From positions 35,345-99,344 of the forward strand of contig JAITFN010000061.1 of the NCBI GenBank assembly GCA_031281345.1: a stretch of DNA of 64,000 nucleotides. The letters run 5' to 3'. The notes under the pieces were generated by a model that searched no databases, was not told the DNA's origin, and saw only the letters and a program-made list of their open reading frames with translations. Position numbers and translations under genes: made by a program. This document shows positions 26,115-35,752 of this stretch, in pieces (positions within the stretch are counted from its first letter, which is position 1; every line of letters starts with the position of its first letter). The DNA comes from Candidatus Fibrimonadaceae bacterium (GTDB lineage: Bacteria > Fibrobacterota > Fibrobacteria > Fibrobacterales > Fibrobacteraceae).

Positions 26115-27581
26115 TTAATACTGCACAATAAGCACTTTGTTTTTTCCATAAGGCAAGTCTCTGTAATATAAAATTCCAGGGGCTGGAATTTTCTTAGGTT
26201 CCCATAATGAATCAACTCTTGCTATCAAAGCTCCGTTTGCGGAGCGAATTTCTATTCCCTTAGAGTCTTTGGGCAAATTTTTAAAATGTATTGCCGGAGT
26301 TTTGGAGTTCCGGGGGTTCCAAGGGTTGGGATAAGCCACTGTTCCTCTAGCCAAGTCTTCTGGAGTAACATATTCTTTTTCAAGCAAGCGAGACAAAACC
26401 CAAACTATATTATTGCCATCTTTTATATAAGATTTTCTAGCAACGGAGGCGGTGTTCAGTTCATTTTCGGTTCTAATGAAATCAAAAGTTCCGGGCTGCA
26501 AAACCGAAGGAACGCTCGTATTTACTCTCCAATTTGGCCAATTTGGCATATCTCCCCAAAAAAGTCTGTATGGCGAAGATTTTGCTCTGGTTCCTGAATA
26601 AAAAATTTGCCTTGCATATTCGTGAAACAAATCCTCGGCATTTTTGTTAAGTGAGTCTGCAAGCCTTGCTAGTTGCATCCCAAAACTGTCTTTAGAATAT
26701 TCTGGATTTGAAAAATAATTCCATATTGCAGAATCAAAGCGTGAACCCATTTGGGAATACAAAAATAGATAAAGCGTTGCCCAGCCGTATGCTTCAAAGC
26801 TGTTAGATTCTATGATTTCCATTGATACTCCTGGATTTCTAAAATTATATTGGAGATAGTTTATATAATCATCTGCATCTGGCACGCCAATTTCTTCCAC
26901 GCCCGTTGCACTTGCCTCCAGCCAAAAAGTTTCATATCTTTGCCAATTATAATATGCGGACTGAAATGCGTGGTAAAGTTCGTGAAAAACTGTTGCTTTT
27001 AAAATCAATTTCCATTCCTCGTAATAATCCACTCCTTGCGAGCCTTTAAAATGAAATTTTGAAAGATTCCCCGAACAATCTGCGCCATACGCAAAATCAT
27101 TTTCTATTATGATTTCAATGCCGCCGGGAAATGTTAAGCCAAATGTTTGAGCGAATCCGTCTTCATCTTCCTCGTAGCCGCGCAAAAGCCCTGCGTCTAT
27201 AACTTCAATGGGATAAAGACCAGCAGGAACACTTTGACGATAGTGATGAGTTCTTTGCGCACCAGATATGCCTTTCATTCCATTATTTTTGTGCATTTTA
27301 TATGCTTGTTCCAAATAAGATGCCAAAGAGTCTATGTATTCGTTGGTTCTAATTGCATGAGGTCCGGTTTCCATATAGTAAATTCTGAAACTCTTATTCT
27401 TAGTATCTCTAAACTTAACTTCTCCGTCATAGCTTTCTGGGGTGCATCCTGCTTTTGCAAGCATCTTTTTTTTCGGATTTTTAAGATTTTCTGCAAAACG
27501 CGAAGTTCCGCAACGCACGTTTTCTAACCCAAAGCTCTGGGAAAAAAACAAGACAAGGGCAAAAAGAATTATGCGAGGCAT
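26115..27581 (-). CDS. Secreted metalloprotease-like protein (MXAN_6640-like)
   Basis: 488 residues with an N-terminal signal peptide (RIILFALVLFFSQSFG). FHELYHAFQSAYY is an HExxH-type zinc motif, and FWLEASATGVEE supplies a downstream Glu as third ligand, as in gluzincin-like peptidases. The last ~75 residues (LARGTVAYPNPWNPRN onward) look like a sorting or beta-sandwich domain. Likely exported to the periplasm or surface. Starts from the minus half of a divergent 20-bp palindrome shared with cdsA. Confidence 0.72.
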   Translation of the reverse strand: MPRIILFALVLFFSQSFGLENVRCGTSRFAENLKNPKKKMLAKAGCTPESYDGEVKFRDTKNKSFRIYYMETGPHAIRTNEYIDSLASYLEQAYKMHKNNGMKGISGAQRTHHYRQSVPAGLYPIEVIDAGLLRGYEEDEDGFAQTFGLTFPGGIEIIIENDFAYGADCSGNLSKFHFKGSQGVDYYEEWKLILKATVFHELYHAFQSAYYNWQRYETFWLEASATGVEEIGVPDADDYINYLQYNFRNPGVSMEIIESNSFEAYGWATLYLFLYSQMGSRFDSAIWNYFSNPEYSKDSFGMQLARLADSLNKNAEDLFHEYARQIFYSGTRAKSSPYRLFWGDMPNWPNWRVNTSVPSVLQPGTFDFIRTENELNTASVARKSYIKDGNNIVWVLSRLLEKEYVTPEDLARGTVAYPNPWNPRNSKTPAIHFKNLPKDSKGIEIRSANGALIARVDSLWEPKKIPAPGILYYRDLPYGKNKVLIVQY

Positions 27582-27591
27582 TGGAAATTCA

Positions 27592-27611
27592 AATATAGAA
27601 ATTTCTATATT
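27592..27611. promoter_or_regulatory. Divergent promoter palindrome AATATAGAAATTTCTATATT
   Basis: A perfect 20-bp palindrome made of two outward-facing TTTCTATATT elements. The left one faces the metalloprotease gene (ATG ten bases on) and the right one faces cdsA (ATG twelve bases on). The two half-sites touch, so polymerases could compete for the site. Confidence 0.65.
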
Positions 27612-27623
27612 CTTTTATACTAT

Positions 27624-28457
27624 ATGAGCAATTTGGCTATACGATGTATTTTTGCGTTTACGGCAATGCCGATTGTAGCGTTTCTTTTATGGTTTGGTGA
27701 TTATACCCGCTTCGCTTTTATTTTTGCTCTAAATGCCGTTGCCGCTTATGAATGGGCTAAAATGATTTCTGCCGTTTATTCAGGACCGGCTAAACTTATG
27801 AATGCGCTCTCGCCTATTTGCGCAATGGCTTTAACTGCACCTTGGCTCGTAAGCAATGGCGCTTTTTATATGCTTCCTATTCTAGCTATTGTAATCCTGT
27901 TCTATATAGCCATAGCCTTTGCATTTGTGGATGTGAAAAACTTGTTCCCGTGGCTCTCGCTCCAAATAATGGCTCCCCTTTACCTTGGGCTTTGGGGCGG
28001 GATGAGCCTAAAATTATTTGAGTTTGGGCAGGGATGGGTGGAATGTTCCAAATTTATAGTTGTTATGACTACCCTGTGGGCCTGCGATTCGGCGGCTTAT
28101 TTTGCCGGAAGGTTTTTAGGGAGGCACAAATTTTCGCCGCATATCAGCCCTAAAAAAACCTGGGAAGGCGCAATAGGAGGCGCTCTTTTTGCGATTTTCT
28201 GGTTTTGGATTTGGACAAGAAGCGGTTTTGGCTATACGGTATTCGATGTTTCCTTTGCCACAGCCGCAGGCCTCTCTCTTGCAATATCAACAGCGGGGCA
28301 GCTTGGCGATTTGCTAATCTCTGCCTTAAAGCGGTGGTCTGGAATAAAAGACTCTGGTGGGATTTTCCCAGGGCACGGCGGAGTGCTAGATAGAGCAGAT
28401 AGTTTTTATTTGGCTATGCCTATGGCTACAATTTTACTATCTTATATATCAACATAA
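27624..28457 (+). CDS. cdsA: Phosphatidate cytidylyltransferase
   Basis: 277 residues with about eight hydrophobic membrane segments. The C-terminal signature [25 protein letters not shown] matches the CdsA family (KD...FPGHGG..DR.DS), as does [12 protein letters not shown]. It makes CDP-diacylglycerol from phosphatidate and CTP in the inner membrane, the branch point for phospholipids. Near-leaderless start from the divergent palindrome; metK follows 16 bases on. Confidence 0.95.
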   Translation: MSNLAIRCIFAFTAMPIVAFLLWFGDYTRFAFIFALNAVAAYEWAKMISAVYSGPAKLMNALSPICAMALTAPWLVSNGAFYMLPILAIVILFYIAIAFAFVDVKNLFPWLSLQIMAPLYLGLWGGMSLKLFEFGQGWVECSKFIVVMTTLWACDSAAYFAGRFLGRHKFSPHISPKKTWEGAIGGALFAIFWFWIWTRSGFGYTVFDVSFATAAGLSLAISTAGQLGDLLISALKRWSGIKDSGGIFPGHGGVLDRADSFYLAMPMATILLSYIST

Positions 28458-28473
28458 ACTACAAGAGGTTATT

Positions 28474-29652
28474 ATGTCTCACAATTATTTGTTCACTTCC
28501 GAAGCTGTGTCCCCAGGCCATCCGGACAAAGTTGCAGACCAGATTTCCGATGCAATTTTAGACGCAATGCTTGCCCAAGACCCAAAAAGCAGAGTGGCTT
28601 GCGAAACCCTCGTTAGCACAGGCTTGGTTGTGGTGGCTGGCGAAATAACCTCAAAAGCGAATGTCGATTATCAAAAGGTGATAAGAGACACCATTAAAGA
28701 AATTGGCTATACCGAAGCAGGAATAGGTTTTGACGCAGACAGCTGCGCTGTGATGGTTGCTTTGGACAAGCAAAGCCCAGATATTGCGCAAGGCGTTAAT
28801 GCTGCCGCTGCCGAAGGCAAAGACACAGCCGAGCAAGGTGCTGGCGATCAGGGAATGATGTTTGGCTACGCCTCAGACGAAACCGATGAACTTATGCCTC
28901 TTCCCATATACCTAGCCCACAAGCTAATGAAAAACATTGTGGAACTAAGGGAAAAAGGAGTTATAAAATGGCTGCGCCCAGATGCGAAAAGCCAAGTCAC
29001 CGTTGAATACAACCAAAATCACGAACCTGTTAGAGTGGATACAGTTGTTATTTCTACCCAGCACAAGCCAGAGGTTGGCCACGCCAAAATAAAAAAAGAG
29101 ATTATTGAAAAGTTAATCAAAAAAACAATTCCTGCCAAATTGTTAGACAAAAAAACTCGCTACCTCATCAACCCAACTGGAAAATTCGTTGTTGGAGGCC
29201 CTCACGGAGACAGCGGCTTAACAGGTCGCAAAATCATAGTGGACACCTATGGTGGAATGGGCAGGCACGGCGGTGGCGCATTCAGCGGCAAAGACCCATC
29301 CAAGGTAGATAGGTCTGCGGCCTATGTTGCGCGTTATGTCGCAAAAAATATCGTTGCTGCAAAACTTGCAAAACGCTGCGAAGTTCAGGTTGCCTATGCC
29401 ATTGGCTTCCCAGAACCCGTTTCTATAAATGTGAATACCTTTGGCACCGGAAAAATAGGCGACCACAAGTTTGAAGCAATAATTCGAAAGCACTTTGAGC
29501 TAAAACCAGCCGGCATAATCAAATCTTTGGATTTACTAAAGCCAGGCTACAAAACAACAGCCAAGCACGGGCATTTTGGCCACAAGGGTGGGCGTTTCAC
29601 TTGGGAAAAAACAGATAAAGCCGAAGCTCTTAAAAAGGAGGTAAAACTATGA
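28474..29652 (+). CDS. metK: S-adenosylmethionine synthetase
   Basis: 392 residues. [20 protein letters not shown] holds the ATP-binding GHPDK motif, [12 protein letters not shown] is the conserved loop, and [20 protein letters not shown] is the C-terminal signature. It makes SAM from ATP and methionine, the cofactor needed by the many methyltransferases and radical SAM enzymes in this window. AGAGG precedes the ATG. Overlaps the next lipoprotein by ATGA. Confidence 0.97.
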   Translation: MSHNYLFTSEAVSPGHPDKVADQISDAILDAMLAQDPKSRVACETLVSTGLVVVAGEITSKANVDYQKVIRDTIKEIGYTEAGIGFDADSCAVMVALDKQSPDIAQGVNAAAAEGKDTAEQGAGDQGMMFGYASDETDELMPLPIYLAHKLMKNIVELREKGVIKWLRPDAKSQVTVEYNQNHEPVRVDTVVISTQHKPEVGHAKIKKEIIEKLIKKTIPAKLLDKKTRYLINPTGKFVVGGPHGDSGLTGRKIIVDTYGGMGRHGGGAFSGKDPSKVDRSAAYVARYVAKNIVAAKLAKRCEVQVAYAIGFPEPVSINVNTFGTGKIGDHKFEAIIRKHFELKPAGIIKSLDLLKPGYKTTAKHGHFGHKGGRFTWEKTDKAEALKKEVKL

Positions 29653-30767
29653 GAACAAAAAAATCTCTTCTCGCATTGCTGCTTTTGGCAGCAACATCAA
29701 TGTCAATGTTTCTCGGATGCGGCAAACATGACCCTTACGTATTCGATCGCATTAATTGGAATGGCGACAGTGGCGGAAGCCTCGAAATAATCAACGGTTC
29801 AAATAAAGACATCGTGTTGTTTATAGGGCAAGTTCCGGCTACAAGCACTATTATGGGTGGAGCCAAAGCAGGCAAAACAACATCATTCGACCCTGGTAAA
29901 TACGTAGGTGAAGCTGAATATGGCGTTGGCGGCTGGACTGTTATACGCGGAATTACCAAGGAAAAATATGATGAGAATTTTGACCTTTCCAAAGCAACAG
30001 TAGAATATATGGCAATGGCAACCTATAGAAAGGGAACAACGTACCGCATTCAAATAGATGGTGCCTATTTGGGAGACTACGGGTTTAAAGTTACGAATAG
30101 GGGTCAAATAGGTATGGAGCTTCGCCGAAACAGCCCAGAAGGTGAAAAAGTTTCGTATTTACCAGCTTTGCAGGTAAACCAAATTATTTATGCCGAAACA
30201 TCAAATGGAATGACCTTATTCCCCGTTTATGTGTTTTTCAATAAAAAAACTGGTGAAGTAAGCACTTTAAAAGCAACAAGTATGAAATCAGCTGTTGATG
30301 TCTCTCCAAGGTCGCTGATGGACGAAACAAAGCTTCAGAGTTATACTTTTCCAGACAATTCAATTAAATGGGAAGATATTATAGGAGATTTAAAAGACCC
30401 TGTTGCCTATATAACTGTTACGAATAATGTTCGGAATCAGAGTGCTTATTTCACAAATGCTGGTAGCACTGACTATTGGTCTCAGAACGGGTATAATACC
30501 ATTGGCAGTGGTGAAACCTTGGTGTTTGAAGTTGAAGGTGGAGACGTTGAGGGTGGAACCCCAAGAATGCTGATAGCGCAGTTGCGCGGAAGATCCGTTG
30601 ATGTTCCAATACGTTTTGAAAATGAAAATGTAAATCCACGCATTGAAAATGGATATAACTATGAAGTTGAATTTACATTTTCAGGCGGAGACCCTCTAGA
30701 GAGTTCAAGCTACACAGCAACAATAATAAAAGGTGAAAAGCGCAAAATAGACTTTGGGACTCCTTGA
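29649..30767 (+). CDS. Lipoprotein of unknown function
   Basis: 372 residues. The signal peptide ends in a lipobox ([10 protein letters not shown]). The mature part begins with [17 protein letters not shown], a short motif (NGS/NNS followed by hydrophobic beta-strand) also present in the next two lipoproteins, and has a second similar block from about residue 255 ([15 protein letters not shown]). Mostly beta. It overlaps metK by four bases, so it is translated with it. Function unknown. Confidence 0.72.
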   Translation: MRTKKSLLALLLLAATSMSMFLGCGKHDPYVFDRINWNGDSGGSLEIINGSNKDIVLFIGQVPATSTIMGGAKAGKTTSFDPGKYVGEAEYGVGGWTVIRGITKEKYDENFDLSKATVEYMAMATYRKGTTYRIQIDGAYLGDYGFKVTNRGQIGMELRRNSPEGEKVSYLPALQVNQIIYAETSNGMTLFPVYVFFNKKTGEVSTLKATSMKSAVDVSPRSLMDETKLQSYTFPDNSIKWEDIIGDLKDPVAYITVTNNVRNQSAYFTNAGSTDYWSQNGYNTIGSGETLVFEVEGGDVEGGTPRMLIAQLRGRSVDVPIRFENENVNPRIENGYNYEVEFTFSGGDPLESSSYTATIIKGEKRKIDFGTP

Positions 30768-30779
30768 TAATATATATTT

Positions 30780-31457
30780 ATGTTTGCCATAAAAAAGTTT
30801 GTGACATTGCTTGCATTGCTCTCTCTTTCTTGCGGCAAACATAGTTTTGATAGTTATCTTTATTCATCGGTAACTTTTTTTAATAACTCAAGTTACTACG
30901 TTAGCATTCACTCTTCGTCTTTTAACGGGCCGGTTCTGATAGATAAATTGGCATCTGGAATGAGGTATTCCACAACGCTAAACCCAAGCGACAATTATGG
31001 AATTGGCTCTATGTTCAGCATAGAATATTGGCATTTGGTGGCAAGTGATGCAGAATTTTCTTGCGGTGATGTTTGGACAAGTGGCATAGACCCCAATGCG
31101 CAAATATCACAGAACATTGAAGAAGGCAAAGATTACGTTATTAAAATTCCGCAACCAAAAAATCTGGAATTAAAAGAGGCTTTTCTCAAAATTTTAAACA
31201 CTTCAGATAATTATTATGAATTAAACAGGTTGGGAACATTCTACAGACAAGCCGGCAATGGAGAAATTTCTGTATCAAGTGGAAAAGTTGGGATTTATAA
31301 ATTACTCGGAGGAGTAGAAATTAAAGGCTACACAATAACTCAAGTATTTAATGAATACCCCTTTCCAGAATTCACAGCAAAGAACGGTTATATATACGAT
31401 TTTGAATTTAATGGACATTCAGTTGAAAAAACAGGAGAACAGAAAATAATTTTCTGA
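30780..31457 (+). CDS. Lipoprotein of unknown function
   Basis: 225 residues. Lipobox LLSLSCGKHS, then VTFFNNSSYYVSIHS, which matches the NGS/NNS block in its neighbours. A second beta region runs from about residue 130. It follows the previous lipoprotein by 12 bases and is probably a diverged tandem copy. Function unknown. Confidence 0.7.
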   Translation: MFAIKKFVTLLALLSLSCGKHSFDSYLYSSVTFFNNSSYYVSIHSSSFNGPVLIDKLASGMRYSTTLNPSDNYGIGSMFSIEYWHLVASDAEFSCGDVWTSGIDPNAQISQNIEEGKDYVIKIPQPKNLELKEAFLKILNTSDNYYELNRLGTFYRQAGNGEISVSSGKVGIYKLLGGVEIKGYTITQVFNEYPFPEFTAKNGYIYDFEFNGHSVEKTGEQKIIF

Positions 31458-31465
31458 TTAAAACT

Positions 31466-31867
31466 ATGAAAAAATTTTTATCCATATCCTGTTTTTTGTT
31501 TCTGCAAGCAATATCCTGCTCTATGGGAACAATAGAAGCAAATCCAGAAGCCACAAAATTCACAATACAAAATAATTCCAAAGTTCAGTTGTTTTGTGTT
31601 AAATGGAACGGAACCGATTTTGGACACATCGGCATAGGTGATTTTTCTGAAAAAGTGGTTTTGAACGATGGGAAAGGGGGACCTGTGGATTTTGACATAA
31701 GCAACGATGAACCGTGTTCTTCAAAGTCACAATATCGTACGCACAGATATTTTTCAAACAATAAACACAAACACAATAAGGAATGTATTTTCATAAACAA
31801 TACCCTTGTGATAAATAATGTTACAAATGTCCTAGATACATTGGGGGGCATATTGAATGTGGACTAA
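31466..31867 (+). CDS. Small lipoprotein of unknown function
   Basis: 133 residues. Lipobox LQAISCSMG and then FTIQNNSKVQLFCVKW, the third copy of the NNS block in this run. It overlaps the next gene by 11 bases. Function unknown; the three lipoproteins and the following protein look like one envelope operon behind metK. Confidence 0.68.
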   Translation: MKKFLSISCFLFLQAISCSMGTIEANPEATKFTIQNNSKVQLFCVKWNGTDFGHIGIGDFSEKVVLNDGKGGPVDFDISNDEPCSSKSQYRTHRYFSNNKHKHNKECIFINNTLVINNVTNVLDTLGGILNVD

Positions 31868-32486
31868 ACACTTGCTTGCAATTAGCCTTGCAGTTTTATT
31901 TTCACATCAAACAATTTGCCACGCAAAAGTGCATAGCAATGATTGGAAATCCAAAACTCGCAAAGCAGCTTCTTTGGTGTGGCCTATTTTTTTCGGGGGC
32001 GGAACTTTCTTTTTCAATAATGACGGACCAGACGAACATAAACCAGGTTATGCGTTCTCTGGCGGTTTAACTGTCCATATAGAAGAAAAAGACCTTATAG
32101 ATACTATAGATGTATTCTTTTTCATAGATGCCTTGTATTCTTTCAAGGCTTATGAGGGTTTTCCAGATGAATTGCATTACCGCATAGAAGAAAGCTCCAT
32201 AGACCTAGCTGTGGGTCTTGGCTTTGAAAACTTATATGCAGGCGGTTATATTCAATTTCCCATAAATACAATGCTTAGGGTTAAAGAATGGACAATAGAA
32301 GATTTTGACGGGCTGTCAAGAAGCCCAACTTTTTCGTTTATGGGAGGGCTGCGCGCAACAGGAAAGCATTTGGGTGTAGATTTAAGGCTATTGCTTGGGC
32401 AGGGTCCTGGGCAATTCTTAAAAAAATCCTTTGGGGAAGGTCATTGGCTGGGGCAAATTTCGCTGGGTATTATGGGTAGGATTTAA
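31857..32486 (+). CDS. Exported protein, possible outer-membrane barrel
   Basis: 209 residues. Signal peptide MWTKHLLAISLAVLFSHQTICHA. The mature chain has alternating hydrophobic strands (DTIDVFFFIDALYSF, SIDLAVGLGFENLYAGGYIQF) and ends LGQISLGIMGRI, with the terminal aromatic replaced by Ile. A small barrel or periplasmic beta-protein is likely; not assigned to a family. Confidence 0.6.
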   Translation: MWTKHLLAISLAVLFSHQTICHAKVHSNDWKSKTRKAASLVWPIFFGGGTFFFNNDGPDEHKPGYAFSGGLTVHIEEKDLIDTIDVFFFIDALYSFKAYEGFPDELHYRIEESSIDLAVGLGFENLYAGGYIQFPINTMLRVKEWTIEDFDGLSRSPTFSFMGGLRATGKHLGVDLRLLLGQGPGQFLKKSFGEGHWLGQISLGIMGRI

Positions 32487-32489
32487 TTT

Positions 32490-32499
32490 TTTCTATATT
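32490..32499 (+). promoter_or_regulatory. Promoter-like element TTTCTATATT
   Basis: Exact consensus copy 23 bases before the ATG of the thioredoxin-like gene, with AGAGG in between. It lies just after the stop of the previous gene and marks a new transcription unit. Confidence 0.6.
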
Positions 32500-32522
32500 A
32501 ACCTTAATATTAAGAGGTCTCT

Positions 32523-33065
32523 ATGCATCGAATGTTTTTCTTGTTGGTTTTTTGCGCTTTTACGGCAGCTAATGCGCAATTGTTGCCGGGTTCAAAACCT
32601 GTGCAAACCTATATGACAGACTCCACGGGCAAACTGCTGATAATGGATTTTAACATTAAGCTAACCGGCATAAAAGACGTCAATACGCCTTTTTCGGTAT
32701 TTAGCTCCAGGCCGCTTTTGGTTTATTACTTTAGCCCCTTTTGCCCACATTGCCAAAAAAGCTATGGCGGGATTCAGCAGGTGGCAAAGGAATACGAGCA
32801 AAAGGGCTTAACAAGCCTTGCCGTTTCTATTGGCAGCGTTGGAAAAAGGGATATTTTAATGTTCATGGAACAGCAAAAAGCCTCTATTCCGTTCTATCAA
32901 GACACGGATAATGAGTTTAGCAAAAAATATGGCGATGGCTACGTGCCAAGGCTCTATTTGGTTTCTCCAGACGGCAAAATTGTTCGCTATACATCTTTAG
33001 AAGACGAAGGCCACATCAAAGAAATTAAAACCAACATAGAAAAATTGCTGGGGCTTAGCAAATAA
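32523..33065 (+). CDS. Thioredoxin-like (TlpA/AhpC-TSA) exported protein
   Basis: 180 residues. Signal peptide (FFLLVFCAFTAANA), then YYFSPFCPHCQKSYGGIQQV with the CPHC redox motif, and a cis-Pro region GYVPRLYLVSP. Probably a periplasmic thiol-disulfide reductase. AGAGG precedes the ATG. Substrates unknown. Confidence 0.85.
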   Translation: MHRMFFLLVFCAFTAANAQLLPGSKPVQTYMTDSTGKLLIMDFNIKLTGIKDVNTPFSVFSSRPLLVYYFSPFCPHCQKSYGGIQQVAKEYEQKGLTSLAVSIGSVGKRDILMFMEQQKASIPFYQDTDNEFSKKYGDGYVPRLYLVSPDGKIVRYTSLEDEGHIKEIKTNIEKLLGLSK

Positions 33066-33069
33066 ACCG

Positions 33070-33834
33070 GTGAATTTATCTCAAAATCATTCTTACGCAG
33101 AGTTGGCTCGCAATATGGATCCCGCTTTGGTTATTGTCCTCTCTGAGCATTTGGGATGGGTAGCCAAGCACCCTGAGGCTTTTCCGCATAGCGAAAATAT
33201 TTCGCAAAGCCGCACCTCCTGGCTCTCCGCTCTTAGCGGATTTGCAGAAATGGAACAGAAATTTGCGGCAAAACTAGACGAATGGCGAGAAAAATGGCAA
33301 CTGAGATTTGAAATAGAAGGAGTGGCGCAGGTAGTGGCTGCAGGGGCAGAAGAAATTAAAAAAAATAAAAACGCAAAGGAAAGAGAGCGGCTTGCAAAAG
33401 CTCTTTACCTGAACACAGTGCATTTAATGATTGGCGATGCACAAAAATACCTAGTCACAGTAAATAGCCGCGCAGAACTATTGCAAGAAAATATCCGCAA
33501 AATCTGGCACAAAAACTGCCCTAGCGATTCTTATTCAAAAATCCTTCCAAGCATTGAAAATTCTTTTCAAAATTATGAGGAGTCATTTTTTAGCGATATA
33601 AGATATTTATTCTTTGAAGACCAAAAAGATTCCGTGCCCAGCATTGCCAAGCAGGAATTTTTGGAAGCAATAATGGCAAATGATAACTGCAACTTGATTT
33701 TAAATTTCTACTTTTCAAAAATATTTCGCCAAATATCTAAAATTTCTGCTAACATACTCAAATTCTATTCTAAAAAATGGGCTTTGTATGCAAGAGGTTT
33801 TGGTTGCAGGCAAAACCTTTTACCTTTGGGATAA
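33070..33834 (+). CDS. Hypothetical helical protein
   Basis: 254 residues from a GTG at 33070; an alternative ATG is at codon 16. Mostly alpha-helical and charged (FAAKLDEWREKWQLRFEIE, EEIKKNKNAKERERLAKAL). I recognise no family and see no signal peptide or membrane segment. It sits four bases after the thioredoxin-like gene and four bases before the repeat protein. Confidence 0.55.
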   Translation: MNLSQNHSYAELARNMDPALVIVLSEHLGWVAKHPEAFPHSENISQSRTSWLSALSGFAEMEQKFAAKLDEWREKWQLRFEIEGVAQVVAAGAEEIKKNKNAKERERLAKALYLNTVHLMIGDAQKYLVTVNSRAELLQENIRKIWHKNCPSDSYSKILPSIENSFQNYEESFFSDIRYLFFEDQKDSVPSIAKQEFLEAIMANDNCNLILNFYFSKIFRQISKISANILKFYSKKWALYARGFGCRQNLLPLG

Positions 33835-33837
33835 AAC

Positions 33838-34515
33838 ATGCTTGAAATAGTCACTCTCGCTTCTACATTGCTCCTCATTGCGGTGCTTTTATACATACAA
33901 CATAAAATTTTGAAGGAACTGAAAAATATTCGCATTCCGCCTCCGCAAAAAGTTGAAGTTCCTCCGGCAAAGGAAGTGGTTTTGGATTTGAATCCAGTTA
34001 TAGAAGCTATAAAAGGCATACGCATACCAGAACCTCAGAAAATAGAATTCCCGAAAATTGAAATTCCAAAGATTGAAATTCCTAAAATCGAAATCCCAAA
34101 AATTGAGGTTCCCAAAATGGAAGTTCCAAAGATTGAGCTTCCCAAGATAGAGCTTCCGAAAATTGAAATTCCCAAAATCGAAATCCCAAAAATTGAATTG
34201 CCAAACATTGAAATTCCGCAGGCAAAAGATATCAATATAAACACAGAGACTTTGCAAGAAATAGTCACCTTAATGCGTGTGAACCAAGCCGAGTTCCAAA
34301 GCGGTTTAGAGGCTTTCCACAAAGCCATAGACAAACTGCTGGTTCAAATTCCCTCTGGCGAAAAGGAATTGGATGCTCAAAAGGAATTTATGCAGAAATT
34401 TGAAGCCGCCTTCGCAAAGATTCAAGAGCAAGCCACTGAAGCCATGAACGATAACTCTCTCCGCCTTCAAGAAATTTTATCTGAATTTTTGAATAAAGAG
34501 CGCAGCAATGGCTAG
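33838..34515 (+). CDS. Membrane-anchored protein with pentapeptide PKIE repeats
   Basis: 225 residues. One N-terminal membrane segment (IVTLASTLLLIAVLLYI), a charged linker, then 11 tandem pentapeptides of form [FIVL]PK[IM]E over residues ~71-125, then an alpha-helical C-terminus (ELDAQKEFMQKFEAAFAKI). The repeat would be an extended, rigid stalk. It may span a gap in the periplasm or act as a scaffold. The next gene overlaps by eight bases, so the two may be partners. Function unknown. Confidence 0.7.
   Translation: MLEIVTLASTLLLIAVLLYIQHKILKELKNIRIPPPQKVEVPPAKEVVLDLNPVIEAIKGIRIPEPQKIEFPKIEIPKIEIPKIEIPKIEVPKMEVPKIELPKIELPKIEIPKIEIPKIELPNIEIPQAKDININTETLQEIVTLMRVNQAEFQSGLEAFHKAIDKLLVQIPSGEKELDAQKEFMQKFEAAFAKIQEQATEAMNDNSLRLQEILSEFLNKERSNG
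34048..34218 (+). repeat. Tandem 15-bp coding repeat (PKIE pentapeptides)
   Basis: About 11 copies of a 15-base unit, e.g. AAAATTGAAATTCCC, with synonymous drift. It gives spurious long ORFs on the opposite strand. Copy number could change by slippage. Confidence 0.85.
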
Positions 34516-35053
34516 TGAGTATAATGAATATTTGGTAAAAAATATGCAAAAGAGAATTGCATATTTCAATGACTCTGGACTTTGCAAAGAGGCAGAACTC
34601 TTGCAAGCTAGGTTAAACTTGCTGAAAGAAGAATCCGTTGAAAAATCTATTGAGGTATCTGGAGAAATTAAGGAAGAAAATTTAATTGCAAAAAAACTCA
34701 GCGAAAATTTAAGCACAAAACTCAGAGCAGAAACCCGCTATATCCCAGATTTGGAAAAGCAATATATTTTGGAAAATCTCGGCAAAGCAAAAACCTTAAA
34801 GGAGCTTGAGCCGCTTAGAATAGCCTATATAGAGAGAATGGTGAAAATAAACCGCGCAAAAAACAGCAAAGAAATTGCATTTGTTCCAGAAAGCGATACC
34901 GAAGCAGGTCCATACAACAATGAGAAAATTTTTTGCGAAGCCCTAAAGTTAATTCACTCTCAAGACCCGCTTTGGATAGAAGATTTAAAAGAGCTGTATT
35001 TTTCCATTATGCCTTTGAGTTCTGCGGTAGCTGTTTCTAAATCGCCGTTGTAA
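34508..35053 (+). CDS. Hypothetical helical protein
   Basis: 181 residues, highly charged and helical (QKRIAYFNDSGLCKEAELLQ, EKQYILENLGKAKTLKELEP), with no signal or membrane segment. Overlaps the repeat protein by eight bases and runs 94 bases into the 3' end of gmk on the other strand. No family recognised. Confidence 0.6.
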   Translation: MASEYNEYLVKNMQKRIAYFNDSGLCKEAELLQARLNLLKEESVEKSIEVSGEIKEENLIAKKLSENLSTKLRAETRYIPDLEKQYILENLGKAKTLKELEPLRIAYIERMVKINRAKNSKEIAFVPESDTEAGPYNNEKIFCEALKLIHSQDPLWIEDLKELYFSIMPLSSAVAVSKSPL

Positions 35054-35553
35054 ATGGTGTATTGATATTTGCCTTTTGTGGTTGCAAATTCCATTTCTTT
35101 TTTAGCATTTTCCATTCTAATTTTTATCGCATCTTCTGTTTCTGTTTTGCGGTCGCGTAGCCGTTTTTCCAACTCTTCCAAACTAGGCGGCAAAATTAAA
35201 ATACCTATAGCCTGCGGGTAAACTTTGTCAAAATTGATTTTTCCAAAAACATCCAAATCAAAAGCGACATCCCTGCCTTCTGAAAGTTTTTGCTCCACAA
35301 AAAATTTGGGTGTTCCGTAATAGTTGTTGTGAACTTTATTCCATTCAACAAGTTCATTCTGCTCAATCATTTTTTTGAATTCTTCTTCTGTTTTAAAAAA
35401 ATAGTGAGTGCCGTCAATTTCCCCGGTGCGAGGTTTTCTTGTTGTTGCTGAAACGGAATAAACCACATTTGGGAAATTTGGCATAACCCTATTTATGAGC
35501 GTTGTTTTACCCGCCCCGCTCGCCGCGCTGAATACGAATAATGTGCCGGACAT
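34960..35553 (-). CDS. gmk: Guanylate kinase
   Basis: About 197 residues from the ATG at 35553 (MSGTLFVFSAASGAGKTTL); the track's 15 extra residues are unlikely. Walker A is SGAGKTT, and YSVSATTRKPRTGEIDGTHY is the GMP-binding region. It phosphorylates GMP to GDP. TTCCTATATT lies eight bases before this ATG and there is no ribosome-binding site, consistent with a near-leaderless mRNA. Its 3' end overlaps the convergent gene. Confidence 0.94.
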   Translation of the reverse strand: MSGTLFVFSAASGAGKTTLINRVMPNFPNVVYSVSATTRKPRTGEIDGTHYFFKTEEEFKKMIEQNELVEWNKVHNNYYGTPKFFVEQKLSEGRDVAFDLDVFGKINFDKVYPQAIGILILPPSLEELEKRLRDRKTETEDAIKIRMENAKKEMEFATTKGKYQYTIYNGDLETATAELKGIMEKYSSFKSSIQSGS

Positions 35554-35560
35554 ATAGGGG

Positions 35561-35570
35561 AATATAGGAA
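35561..35570 (-). promoter_or_regulatory. Promoter-like element TTCCTATATT before gmk
   Basis: One-base variant of the consensus, seven bases before the gmk ATG. It supports the shorter gmk start. Confidence 0.5.
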
Positions 35571-35752
35571 AAATTTTTTCAGAGGAAATCCCACCCAATC
35601 AAGCTAAACTCCTTTTTTCAAAATCGGACAGATTTTAAGTACAACTAAAAATCCGCCATATTTCTGAAAATATAGCAAATTAGAACGCCCATATACAAAA
35701 CCATTACCAAGTCTGCGGGCATACTTATTGCCAAATTGCTGGATATCTTAGG

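Noticed and set aside
34042-34220. Possible CRISPR or other spaced repeat array
   Set aside because: Units are 15 bases, contiguous, and keep the reading frame; there are no spacers. No CRISPR array was seen anywhere.
33889-34334. Two minus-strand ORFs (122 and 99 aa) with WNFNFR- and FGISILG-type repeats
   Set aside because: They only mirror the 15-bp tandem repeat of the PKIE gene on the other strand.
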